Shown here: in pieces, positions 55,363 through 64,000 of the stretch
Position numbering within the stretch: position 1 is the stretch's first letter
Layout: each line of letters begins with the position of its first letter
DNA from: Anaeromonas gelatinilytica
Lineage (GTDB): Bacteria > Bacillota > Clostridia > Tissierellales > SIT17
Length of the DNA: 64,000 bases
NCBI RefSeq assembly: GCF_016820635.1
Contig: NZ_WSFU01000008.1
Span: forward strand, 1-64,000
Direction of reading: 5' to 3'
Program-made: the position numbers and the translations under genes
The notes under the pieces: model-generated
Databases searched by the model: none
Told to the model about the DNA's origin: nothing
What the model saw: the letters and a program-made list of their open reading frames with translations, nothing else

Positions 55363-55632
55363 ATGGACTATAATCAAGTAAAACTATTACAAGAGATTAT
55401 GGAAGTAGGATTTGCATTAATAGAAACTAATCTTTATTTAGATACACATCCTACTGATGAAAGAGCATTAATGCTTCACAACACACACTCAAGAAAATAT
55501 AATGATTTATACAATCGTTATAGTAGTAAATATGGACCATTAACATATACTGGTATGTCAAGGTGTCCATGGGAATATATACAAGGACCATGGCCTTGGG
55601 AAATAGAATATGAAAAATGCCATTGGGATTAA
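55363..55632 (+). CDS. cotJB: spore coat protein CotJB
   Basis: 89-residue CotJB family protein. The long amphipathic helix LLQEIMEVGFALIETNLYLDTHPTD and the C-terminal PWPWEIEYEKCHW motif are characteristic; only the short cores are quoted here. ATG behind GGAGGTG, 18 bp after cotJA and 13 bp before cotJC. Acts with CotJA in loading CotJC into the coat. Confidence 0.92.
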   Translation: MDYNQVKLLQEIMEVGFALIETNLYLDTHPTDERALMLHNTHSRKYNDLYNRYSSKYGPLTYTGMSRCPWEYIQGPWPWEIEYEKCHWD

Positions 55633-55645
55633 AGGAGGTTAATAT

Positions 55646-56218
55646 ATGTGGATTTATGAAAAAAAACTAGAATATCCTGTCAGAGTAGACTCCTGCAATC
55701 CTACTCTGGCATCATTAATAATAGAACAATTTGGAGGAGCTGATGGCGAACTATCTGCAGGAATTAGATATTTAACTCAAAGATGGACTATGCCTACAAA
55801 TGAAGCTAAAGGAATTTTAACAGATATTGGTACTGAAGAACTTGCTCACTGGGAAATGATTGGTACTCTTGTATATAAGCTAACAAAAAATGCTCCAGTA
55901 GATAAGATTAAAGATACACCTTTTGCAGCTAGTTATGCTAACCATGGTAAAAGTCCTTTCCCACATAATGCTGCTGGAGTTCCTTGGACTGCTACATTCA
56001 TAAACTCCAAAGATGACCCTGTTGCTGATATCCATGAAGATATGGCAGCAGAACAAAAGGCTAGAGCTACTTATGAACATCTTATCAATCTAAGTGATGA
56101 TCCAGGAGTTAATGATACCCTTAGATTCCTAAGAGAAAGAGAAGTTGTACACTACCAAAGATTTGGAGAAACCTTAAGAATAGTTGAAGAATACAAAGAT
56201 TCCAAAAAATATTATTAA
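55646..56218 (+). CDS. cotJC: CotJC, manganese-catalase-like spore coat protein
   Basis: 190 residues with the Mn-catalase ferritin-like fold. Metal ligands are recognisable in LIIEQFGGADGE, GTEELAHWEMI, and EDMAAEQKARATYEHLI, and a late EREVVHYQRF histidine. Last gene of the cotJ operon, with ATG behind AAGGAGG. Mother-cell-expressed catalase of spores; strong evidence that the organism makes endospores. Confidence 0.96.
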   Translation: MWIYEKKLEYPVRVDSCNPTLASLIIEQFGGADGELSAGIRYLTQRWTMPTNEAKGILTDIGTEELAHWEMIGTLVYKLTKNAPVDKIKDTPFAASYANHGKSPFPHNAAGVPWTATFINSKDDPVADIHEDMAAEQKARATYEHLINLSDDPGVNDTLRFLREREVVHYQRFGETLRIVEEYKDSKKYY

Positions 56219-56222
56219 ACAT

Positions 56223-56259
56223 AAGACCTTGTGATTTTTTTGAAATTGCAAGGTCTTTA
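56223..56259. terminator. intrinsic terminator of the cotJ operon
   Basis: AAGACCTTG/CAAGGTCTT stem (56223-56231, 56247-56255) followed by TACTTTATT, just past the cotJC stop. Confidence 0.85.
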
Positions 56260-56445
56260 CTTTATTATAACTATTACCTAATATAATTTTAACTCAATAA
56301 ATAAAACATTTCTCAATTATAATTTATCATAAATAACCCTAAAATAATGATTAAAGCTACTTTGCTTTAGTTAGAATACTATAATAATTATAAAATTATA
56401 ATCATATATTAATATAAGAATAAATACACGAAATGAGGTTTAAAA

Positions 56446-56652
56446 ATGACAGATAAAAAAGACAGTATGAAATTTTTAAAAAAGTATAGATATACTACAT
56501 ATAATATTTTAAGACTATTTATACTTACAATAATTCTCTTAGTATTCCTCGAGAAAATAGAAATGAATACAATATTAGCAGTTATAATAATTAGTATAAG
56601 TATGTTCATAATTATATCAAGCATATACAGAATGATAACTTTTAAAGATTGA
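56446..56652 (+). CDS. small membrane protein of unknown function
   Basis: 68 residues: a charged N-terminus (MTDKKDSMKFLKKYR) and two hydrophobic helices (about 19-35 and 43-62). ATG is preceded by ATGAGGTTTAAAA, which is a passable ribosome binding site. I recognise no family. It lies alone between cotJC and the CRISPR trailer, and its end overlaps a minus-strand remnant by 11 bp. The antisense frame of the same region has no ribosome binding site and is rejected. Confidence 0.5.
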   Translation: MTDKKDSMKFLKKYRYTTYNILRLFILTIILLVFLEKIEMNTILAVIIISISMFIIISSIYRMITFKD

Positions 56653-56872
56653 AATAAACAAATATAGCTATTACATTTAATAATAGAGTATATTTTTCTC
56701 TAAGATTGATATTGTCTGTCTTTTTAACCTCTAAATCTTTAAATAATGACAATAATTTATTTACATCCTCCGTTTTTTCATTTCTTTTATAATTTTCATC
56801 ATATTCTAAAGTAATCTCATCTATAATAACTTTATGAAAATTATACTCTTTAATTTCATATGATTTTATTCC
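56642..56872 (-). pseudogene. coding remnant cut off at the CRISPR trailer
   Basis: The minus strand is open from the first (degenerate) repeat down to TAA at 56642-56644, about 76 codons, with protein-like composition (KEYNFHKVIIDEITLEYDEN, later LLSLFKDLEVKKTDNINLRE). There is no start codon, and an in-frame TAA lies within the repeat. It therefore looks like the surviving C-terminus of an older gene that the CRISPR array has replaced on its 5' side. I do not recognise the family. Confidence 0.45.
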
Positions 56873-59800
56873 TTATAGGTACTATATCAATTAAGAAAAA
56901 GAGTTTAAAAATAATCCTTGACATTGATGTTTCAATTCCTTATAGGTACTATATCAATGTTATATTAAAAGATTTTGATTTAAATGTAGCTTTCAAGTTT
57001 CAATTCCTTATAGGTACTATATCAATTGTGTTTTCAACTATTAACATTTTTTCACCACTGAAGTTTCAATTCCTTATAGGTACTATATCAATTTAGCACT
57101 CTTTAAGTCCACTTTATTAAATATAGAATTGTTTCAATTCCTTATAGGTACTATATCAATGATAAACATGAAAACTTGTACAGTAGAAGGATGCAAGTTT
57201 CAATTCCTTATAGGTACTATATCAATGAAATAGCAGGTCTTACATGGTCTGATATAGATTATAGTTTCAATTCCTTATAGGTACTATATCAATCTTCCTT
57301 GAGATTCTGCTAAAGGAATTAATTTATTCAGTTTCAATTCCTTATAGGTACTATATCAATTTAAACTTTCAAAAGCTGGAGGGATAGCATGAGTAAAAGT
57401 TTCAATTCCTTATAGGTACTATATCAATCCTGCTACCGTTCTCCATAACCACTTTAAATTATCTTGTTTCAATTCCTTATAGGTACTATATCAATGGTCT
57501 ACAAATGTAGACTTTCCTACATAACTATCTGCAGTTTCAATTCCTTATAGGTACTATATCAATGATGAATGGTATCAAGAATATGGTTTATATTTTGCAT
57601 TGTTTCAATTCCTTATAGGTACTATATCAATTGTATGAAGTGGTTAGGTTTTATGGAAGAGAATGAAAGTTTCAATTCCTTATAGGTACTATATCAATAA
57701 TTATCTATCTTTATACCTTCGACTATAGAGGTAGAGTTTCAATTCCTTATAGGTACTATATCAATTCAACCGATAACTTTTGCAGCAATTCAGAATCAGA
57801 AGTTTCAATTCCTTATAGGTACTATATCAATTTACATTCCTCCTCTTTTTTATTTTTCTATTATCCAAGTTTCAATTCCTTATAGGTACTATATCAATGA
57901 TGGCGGAACATTAAAATTTGATGAAACGGATACAAGTTTCAATTCCTTATAGGTACTATATCAATATAAATCAGGAGAATTTAATGTACCTTTTGGAAGA
58001 TAGTTTCAATTCCTTATAGGTACTATATCAATGAAAAATTTGATAGTCAAGATTACGATATAAAATTAAAGTTTCAATTCCTTATAGGTACTATATCAAT
58101 CTAATTGGTTATTAAACATGGTAAAACTTCTTAAAATGTTTCAATTCCTTATAGGTACTATATCAATGTATGAAAGGATATAGAATATACATATCTTCTA
58201 TGGGTTTCAATTCCTTATAGGTACTATATCAATTATGTACTTTACCCCTTCTTCAATGAAATCACTTATGGTTTCAATTCCTTATAGGTACTATATCAAT
58301 TTTCAAGTATTTCTCCTTCTGATTCATCATCTTCTAGGTTTCAATTCCTTATAGGTACTATATCAATCTTCTAAGTGATTTTTATTTGTAATATCAATAT
58401 TTCCGTTTCAATTCCTTATAGGTACTATATCAATTTATTTGAAGAAGAAAAACCAAAACCACCACAAATTGTGTTTCAATTCCTTATAGGTACTATATCA
58501 ATAACAATAGTTCCTGGTACATTCGTAAGCAAGTTAGGGTTTCAATTCCTTATAGGTACTATATCAATTCTACTGCTTTTTTTTGAGCTTCTTCTCCAAA
58601 TCCAGGTTTCAATTCCTTATAGGTACTATATCAATTCTCTAACGATATAAAATCAGATAACATTTGAATACGTTTCAATTCCTTATAGGTACTATATCAA
58701 TTGAACACAATGAAGTAAAAGACATAATTGATTATTGGAGTTTCAATTCCTTATAGGTACTATATCAATGGGGTTCCAAGACAAGACTTGGGATTTTCCA
58801 GAAAAGTTTCAATTCCTTATAGGTACTATATCAATTATCATTTCTTTTTGCAGTTTTTTAGACTCTTCCTCGAGTTTCAATTCCTTATAGGTACTATATC
58901 AATTTCACTAGAAGCTCCATATGATGATGCTATGACTTAGTTTCAATTCCTTATAGGTACTATATCAATGATATTGATTTTATACTAGAAACTTTAGATA
59001 TGGCTGTGTTTCAATTCCTTATAGGTACTATATCAATAAGAACATAAAGAACGGGAGAATGGCAAATTAACGATGTTTCAATTCCTTATAGGTACTATAT
59101 CAATTTTACAAAAATAATGTGTGGTCTATGTATAAATCAAGGTTTCAATTCCTTATAGGTACTATATCAATTGACAATTTACAAAGCCCGACTTTAAAAC
59201 CTTTTCAGGGTTTCAATTCCTTATAGGTACTATATCAATTCTATACACAACTGCATATGAGAAAATACATGCAAGTTTCAATTCCTTATAGGTACTATAT
59301 CAATTATAAGTGAATTAATCTTGACCATACATTTTTATTTCGTTTCAATTCCTTATAGGTACTATATCAATTAGGCTTCCTTTCCTTTAACTGTATCTAA
59401 GCTATCATGTTTCAATTCCTTATAGGTACTATATCAATTAGGTAAGACAGTAACTTCACTTACTGCAATAGAAGAATGTTTCAATTCCTTATAGGTACTA
59501 TATCAATCACAGAAAAAGCTATAGATAGTTTACTTACATTTTGTAGTTTCAATTCCTTATAGGTACTATATCAATCTAGATTTAAAAGACAGTGTGTTTT
59601 CTGGGGAACGAGGTTTCAATTCCTTATAGGTACTATATCAATGTAACTCAAATGTTCAAAAAGTTACAAAAAGAAGTAAGTTTCAATTCCTTATAGGTAC
59701 TATATCAATTGATTGTATGGAAAGACATCCAGGAACATCATTAGCGTTTCAATTCCTTATAGGTACTATATCAATTATCAGAATCGGTGATTATTACGGA

Positions 59801-60509
59801 AAAGAGAATGTGTTTCAATTCCTTATAGGTACTATATCAATCAAAAAAATTAGACATAATGAATTCAAAGGATTGGGGGTTTCAATTCCTTATAGGTACT
59901 ATATCAATCTAGAATCTGTAGTTACTGATCTTTTACTAATTTTCTCGTTTCAATTCCTTATAGGTACTATATCAATAATAAGATCACAAATAGTTAAAGA
60001 TTTAATTAAAACGTTTCAATTCCTTATAGGTACTATATCAATGTAATTAATTGAGGTATAGCTGACAATATTCCAGATGTGTTTCAATTCCTTATAGGTA
60101 CTATATCAATTTTGTGCTAATCCACCAGCTTTGTTAAAACCGGACAAGTTTCAATTCCTTATAGGTACTATATCAATTGTTCTCCAACTCATCATATCCA
60201 CTGTACCACTAGAGTTTCAATTCCTTATAGGTACTATATCAATTAGATATAACTTCTGGTCCTTTTGTAGTTACTGTATGTTTCAATTCCTTATAGGTAC
60301 TATATCAATAACCTTTGCTTTTTAAACCTTCGTCAATAGCTCTTAGTTTCAATTCCTTATAGGTACTATATCAATTCTAGTGCACTCTTTTTATCTGTCA
60401 AGTCAATATCATCGTTTCAATTCCTTATAGGTACTATATCAATAGGTGTTAACCTCCAAAATTCTTCGGGCTTTAGACCGTTTCAATTCCTTATAGGTAC
60501 TATATCAAT
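56862..60509 (-). CRISPR. CRISPR array, 55 repeats, 54 spacers (type III-A locus)
   Basis: 55 copies of a 30-nt repeat, plus-strand form beginning GTTTCAATTCC and ending ACTATATCAAT. 54 are identical; the leftmost (56862-56891) has three changes. Spacers measure 35-39 nt, mostly 36-38. On the minus strand the repeat ends ATTGAAAC, the standard 8-nt crRNA 5' handle, so transcription runs right to left; the degenerate repeat is then at the far (trailer) end, and the leader is on the csm6 side. All repeats are evenly spaced with no rearrangement. I saw no two identical spacers by eye. Confidence 0.98.
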
Positions 60510-60651
60510 CCACTCAAATATAGGTATATAGCCATTTATCTTTTTATATACCTTGAATACTATGATATTGATATATATTCTATATTAATTTTAAATTTCC
60601 TTCTGTTATAGTAATATTCCTAAAATGTTTATTTTTATTTATAAAAATAAA
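60510..60651 (-). promoter_or_regulatory. CRISPR leader
   Basis: About 140 nt of AT-rich DNA between the first repeat and the hairpin. AGGTATATA/TATATACCT (60522-60530, 60545-60553) form a 9-bp inverted repeat 12 bp from the first repeat; its TATACCTATA part resembles the repeat core. A second dyad, TTTATTTTTAT/ATAAAAATAAA, lies at 60628-60651. The array promoter must be here, but I cannot place it confidently. Confidence 0.75.
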
Positions 60652-60699
60652 TTGTCGTCGATCTCCAGGGATTTTCACGCTATTGGGGATCGACGACAA
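60652..60699 (-). terminator. 12-bp GC-rich hairpin between cas genes and leader
   Basis: TTGTCGTCGATC (60652-60663) and GATCGACGACAA (60688-60699) are exact inverted repeats around a 24-nt loop with a further CCA/TGG pairing. It starts 5 bp past the effector stop codon and is followed on the minus strand by TTTATTTTTAT. It can work as the cas operon terminator; its GC content and length are exceptional for this AT-rich locus, so an additional leader or RNA role is possible. Confidence 0.7.
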
Positions 60700-60704
60700 A
60701 TTTA

Positions 60705-62042
60705 TTATCTCTTCTTATATGATCTTTTTATTTCTTCTATTGAAACTTTATTTGGAATTTCTTCTATACTCTTATCGTCTAAAATACTTATTATCGTTTC
60801 AAAATAATTATTAAAGTTATCTATATCATCTACATATGTTGCTTTATTTCCCTCTGGCATAGCATGGGCTATTCTTTTTCTAATTCTATTAACACTTTTA
60901 TATTCTTTTTTTAATTTAAGTATTCTTTTATTTTCTCTTATAACTTTAACATTAAACATAACAGATTTTGCTAGTTCTCTTTTTTCATGATTAGTAGAAT
61001 CTAGATCGTAAATATCACATAATCTTGTAACTATTGATTCTATTAAGCATATATAAGCACTACTATATCTACTATTCTCATTAAACCATTTTGACATCTC
61101 TAATTGAAATTTATAATCTTTTTCTATGTTTGCAAATCTCTCTATGAATTCTCTAATTGTAGTGGAAACATACTTGAACATACCCATATCATCTAAATTA
61201 GCTTTATTAAGTTTCTCACTTAAGTTATTTATTTGTTTCCTAATTCTAAAAATATAATTTATATTTATAGCATGTGTCATATTCTTGATGTTTTTCTTAA
61301 TCCCTTTATCTTCTACAAGTTCAGATATTAAATATCCATTTCCATAATTAACGAAATCATTTGTACCTCTTATCCACCTAGAAATCTCAAGTAAGGATTT
61401 TAAATCAACTATAGGTACTAATCCATCATCATCTTTTGCTTCAAACATCCCATAATATACTCCCTTTATATGGATTTCTTGAGTCTTTAAAGTTCTTATA
61501 AAGTCCAACATCAAATACAAAAATAATGGTATTGATCTAAAGGAATGGGTTATATCCAGATATACTTCATCTTCTGGATGTATTTCATTACTTATCATCA
61601 TAAAAATGTCTAGATTATAAAAAAGTTCCTTTTCATCAACTCCATATTTAATTAAAAAACATTTTGAATCATCTTTAGATTTAAAATTAAAAGACTTTAA
61701 ATATTTATTTATGGATATATTCACTTTTTCTAATATTTCTTCATCATAGCCTTCAGATTTATAATCAAATCTTTCTATTTCTTCCCCTAGTTGCTCCCAA
61801 TAATTAAAATCAATATTACTATTTATTTTTTCTTGAAAATGATAATACACTTCTTCCCACATAGATTTTCCTGTACCTATAAAAAATATTTTATCCACTT
61901 TATTTTCTTCCGCTAATGCAGAGGCTACAAAAGGAGTCTTGTATATTTTCCCATTTTCATTAAACTTATATGTCGCAGAGTAATATCTTCGATCTTCTTT
62001 TTTTCTTCCTACTCCTAATGGAGATATTAAAATTTTAGCCAT
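60705..62042 (-). CDS. CARF-HEPN CRISPR effector (TM1812/Csx2-type, Csm6-like)
   Basis: 445 residues. The N-terminal CARF domain begins MAKILISPLGVG and carries GTGKSMWEEV and DITHSFRSIP, the TM1812-family signature that binds cyclic oligoadenylate made by Cas10. The C-terminal HEPN RNase domain has the catalytic R-x4-H, RKRIAH (R388 to H393). Last gene of the csm operon, its ATG overlapping the csm5 stop. When Cas10 detects target RNA, this protein should degrade RNA non-specifically. Symbol left blank because csm6, csx1 and csx2 are used inconsistently. Confidence 0.9.
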   Translation of the reverse strand: MAKILISPLGVGRKKEDRRYYSATYKFNENGKIYKTPFVASALAEENKVDKIFFIGTGKSMWEEVYYHFQEKINSNIDFNYWEQLGEEIERFDYKSEGYDEEILEKVNISINKYLKSFNFKSKDDSKCFLIKYGVDEKELFYNLDIFMMISNEIHPEDEVYLDITHSFRSIPLFLYLMLDFIRTLKTQEIHIKGVYYGMFEAKDDDGLVPIVDLKSLLEISRWIRGTNDFVNYGNGYLISELVEDKGIKKNIKNMTHAININYIFRIRKQINNLSEKLNKANLDDMGMFKYVSTTIREFIERFANIEKDYKFQLEMSKWFNENSRYSSAYICLIESIVTRLCDIYDLDSTNHEKRELAKSVMFNVKVIRENKRILKLKKEYKSVNRIRKRIAHAMPEGNKATYVDDIDNFNNYFETIISILDDKSIEEIPNKVSIEEIKRSYKKR

Positions 62043-63121
62043 TATCTATTCTCCTTTTTTGTGATCTTTACCCAACCAAATACATCTTCAATATCTCCAT
62101 TTCTATAAATTATGCTTCTAGTTTTAGGAAATCTTTGATCTATCTTTCCTTTAAATTTACCCAATTTATTTAATTCATGTTTATGTATCAAATGTCCTAT
62201 TGAATTATCATAATAAGTCTTTCCTGAACCTACCCTTAAAATAAATCCTTCTTTATCTTCTTGTAAATTTAATATTTCATTTTTTATATTTTTATACTTA
62301 TTTAATAATTTGCTAAACACAATTGAATCTGATCTTTCAAAAGTCTTTATTTCTTCTTCAATACATTTAAGTGAAAATCTGTTTATCATATTAAATAACT
62401 TTTCAAGATTTTCATCTCCATATAGATAATCTAATTTTGATGGTATCTTTTTATGTATATTTTTTATTGCCTTTCCTTGAATACTTATTTCTGATTCCTC
62501 ATTTTCTTTTATAGATTCACTGACAATTGGATTTGCATTTTTCTTTTTTATAAGATGATACCTATATCCCTTCAGAACCTCCAATGAATTATCTAAAAAA
62601 GAAGAACTGTCAGATACATAAAGAAATTTTAAATTATCATCTCCAAAGGCTCCAAATACATCTCCACCTATATACCCTCTACTTTTAAGTTTAGAATAAT
62701 CATATCTATCTTCCTCTATGTGATTATACAATAAAGCAGTTCTAATTGAGCCCTTAATACTGCTCCCTGGTATGTAAGGATTAGACTGACTATCTACTAT
62801 AGTTCTCTTTATTTCTTGATTTATTTCATCATTAGTTTTTAATTCCAAATGAATAAAATCTCTATAATCTAAATTGTTGTTCTTAAAAAAATCTATTAAT
62901 CTATATTTATTCTGTATATTTGTTCTCGCTCCTAAATTTACATATTTAATATATTCATCCATTAAAGAAGAATTTTTATCATTTTCCATAAAAAATTCGT
63001 CTATTTTACTATGATCTACATAATATATCTTCTCATCAGAATATATATAGTCAGAATATGAAGTTAATTTATCTCTAGATCCAATATTTATAGGTGATAA
63101 AGTCTGTATCTTAAATCTCAT
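62042..63121 (-). CDS. csm5: type III-A RAMP protein Csm5
   Basis: 359 residues, a RAMP (RRM-like) protein at the crRNA 3' end of the Csm complex. Starts MRFKIQTLSPINIGSRDKL. It has the conserved YIPGSSIKGSIRTALLYN segment, typical of Csm5 and Cmr6 proteins, and a late glycine-rich loop LRVGSGKTYYDNSIGH. Stop overlaps the effector start by one base, and its own start abuts csm4. Confidence 0.92.
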   Translation of the reverse strand: MRFKIQTLSPINIGSRDKLTSYSDYIYSDEKIYYVDHSKIDEFFMENDKNSSLMDEYIKYVNLGARTNIQNKYRLIDFFKNNNLDYRDFIHLELKTNDEINQEIKRTIVDSQSNPYIPGSSIKGSIRTALLYNHIEEDRYDYSKLKSRGYIGGDVFGAFGDDNLKFLYVSDSSSFLDNSLEVLKGYRYHLIKKKNANPIVSESIKENEESEISIQGKAIKNIHKKIPSKLDYLYGDENLEKLFNMINRFSLKCIEEEIKTFERSDSIVFSKLLNKYKNIKNEILNLQEDKEGFILRVGSGKTYYDNSIGHLIHKHELNKLGKFKGKIDQRFPKTRSIIYRNGDIEDVFGWVKITKKENR

Positions 63122-64000
63122 CTATATTCCACCTCCTATACCCATTAATAAAGGCTTTCCATATAAGTATACTTGATGATTATCAAATCCTTTAGGTGTA
63201 ACATCTAAAATTTCTCCATCTACTAATCCACTAAATATACTCCCTTCATTAATAATATTTACTTTTCTTTTTTTATAAGGTTGTCCTCCCATTGAATATA
63301 TATATCCGTCTCTTCTCTCTAATTCATATAAATAAATTTTATTTGCTTCTTCTTTTAATGGATAATAGGTTGATAAATTCATATAATATTTAGAATTTTT
63401 ATTTGCTTCTGTTAAAATTTCCTTTTCAAAAAATTCAATATGTGAAAAAAAACCGTATCCTTTACTCCTCTTACCACCTATACCAGTATCTTCAATTAAA
63501 GATATAGCTAATTTTAATTCATCAGTTAAATTACCTAAGTAAAGAAAATACATAAATGGTTTAACTATGTAATTTTTAGTTTCTTGATAATTAATCATTA
63601 AATCTTCACTAAAGAAAAAATCATTAGATTTATCAAATATCCTATCTACCTCTATATTAGGTTTTACTCCCTTTGATATGAATTTCATATTATCCATATT
63701 GTCAATAATTTCATTATCAATATCCTTTATATCATCTTGAGTACATACAAATTTATTACCAATAAATATTAAATCTGTTATATTGAAATCAAATACATTT
63801 TTCCCTTCATCCCAATAATCAGATATTTTATTAAATACATCTATTGATATATATTTTATTTTTTTTATTTTCTTTCTCAATATTAACTCTTTTTCCATAT
63901 CAGAGCTATCTATTAATCTTATATCTACTATTGGTTTCTTTATGAATAAAATATCCTTAATCTTACCCTTAGTTTTAGAATGTATTTCCAAACCATAAAA
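63122..64000 (-). CDS. csm4: type III-A RAMP protein Csm4 (5' end beyond window)
   Basis: At least 292 residues, open through the window edge; the TTG at 63991 is not a real start. FIKKPIVDIRL and the RKKIKKIKYISIDVFNKI segment match the conserved Csm4 region after the missing N-terminus, and GIGGKRSKGYGFF is the Csm4 glycine-rich loop that contacts the crRNA handle. The subunit bridges Cas10 to the backbone. Cas10 (csm1), csm2, csm3 and any cas6 or cas1-cas2 must lie outside this window. Confidence 0.9.
   Translation of the reverse strand, partial: FYGLEIHSKTKGKIKDILFIKKPIVDIRLIDSSDMEKELILRKKIKKIKYISIDVFNKISDYWDEGKNVFDFNITDLIFIGNKFVCTQDDIKDIDNEIIDNMDNMKFISKGVKPNIEVDRIFDKSNDFFFSEDLMINYQETKNYIVKPFMYFLYLGNLTDELKLAISLIEDTGIGGKRSKGYGFFSHIEFFEKEILTEANKNSKYYMNLSTYYPLKEEANKIYLYELERRDGYIYSMGGQPYKKRKVNIINEGSIFSGLVDGEILDVTPKGFDNHQVYLYGKPLLMGIGGGI

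Noticed and set aside
56409-56624. 71-codon minus-strand frame opposite the small membrane protein
   Set aside because: Both strands are hydrophobic by AT-bias, but only the plus-strand frame has a ribosome binding site and charged N-terminus.
56860-57096. Plus-strand frame encoding repeated FQFLIGTISI segments
   Set aside because: It is the translation of CRISPR repeats and spacers; the same pattern appears in frames at 58375, 58728, 59717 and 60131. Not protein genes.

Overview
The window comes from a low-GC, anaerobic, endospore-forming Firmicute of the class Clostridia. Amino-acid fermentation genes next to cotJABC suggest a Tissierellales-like or peptolytic clostridial lineage; this is inference from gene content and no 16S is present. 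Supporting signs are the strong AT bias, classic AGGAGG ribosome binding sites, oxygen-defence proteins of anaerobes (flavodiiron protein, rubrerythrin), a spore-coat operon, and a ferredoxin-linked 2-oxoacid oxidoreductase operon. Most genes lie on the minus strand.

Layout. 0-2.7 kb: a cupin gene diverges from a Crp/Fnr-type regulator, followed by fprA and a relic of a response regulator. 2.7-7.6 kb: cell-wall and surface genes (polysaccharide deacetylase, PrcB-like lipoprotein, GH3 hexosaminidase), then an ArsR / permease / thioredoxin-like operon behind a perfect 44-bp operator palindrome. 7.7-11.2 kb: a cobalamin-riboswitch-controlled corrinoid importer (btuFCD) whose ATPase carries an extra C-terminal domain. 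11.4-13.6 kb: an ABC-2 exporter. 13.7-16.4 kb: a c-di-GMP-I riboswitch followed by a cheW gene with an in-frame stop and a dCache chemoreceptor. 16.6-21.9 kb: a two-component system with a MacB/BceAB-like ABC transporter. 22-23.9 kb: a YtrA-like GntR/ABC operon. 24-25.7 kb: small genes, among them an MDCC (LDCC-type) cysteine-motif peptide missed by ordinary ORF cut-offs. 26-29.5 kb: glmM and glmS with a glmS ribozyme between them. 29.9-36 kb: a YitT protein, then a TetR / MMPL / YhgE-like coiled-coil operon on the plus strand.

36.2-44.6 kb: the metabolic centre. An operon encodes two butyrate-kinase-type enzymes around a phosphate butyryltransferase, a P-loop ATPase of unknown role, and a four-subunit VOR-type 2-oxoacid:ferredoxin oxidoreductase. 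It has a textbook sigma-54 promoter, a pair of palindromic upstream sites, and the PAS/AAA+ activator gene directly upstream. The inferred job is oxidation of branched-chain 2-oxoacids to acyl-CoA, acyl-phosphate and acid, with ATP and reduced ferredoxin gained. 44.6-51.4 kb: cdaA-cdaR (c-di-AMP), a CapA-like protein and two divergent SpoIIE-type phosphatases. 51.4-56.2 kb: rubrerythrin, an ArsR regulator with a multidomain CoA-disulfide-reductase/rhodanese/TusA/DsrE protein, and cotJABC.

56.6-64 kb: a type III-A CRISPR-Cas locus. I count 55 repeats (54 exact, one degenerate at the distal end) with 54 spacers of 35-39 nt, transcribed leftward. A leader of about 140 nt and an unusual 12-bp GC-rich hairpin separate the array from a CARF-HEPN effector, csm5 and a csm4 that runs off the window edge.

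Points most worth a second look: two transcription regulators that seem to start at AUU and AUA codons with ideal ribosome binding sites; the nonsense codon in cheW under a c-di-GMP riboswitch; the sigma-54 acyl-phosphate operon with its uncharacterised ATPase; a shared 12-mer (TGATWTTACGAT) before an ArsR gene and its putative target; and the hairpin and leader elements of the CRISPR locus. I found no tRNA, rRNA or intact insertion sequence.
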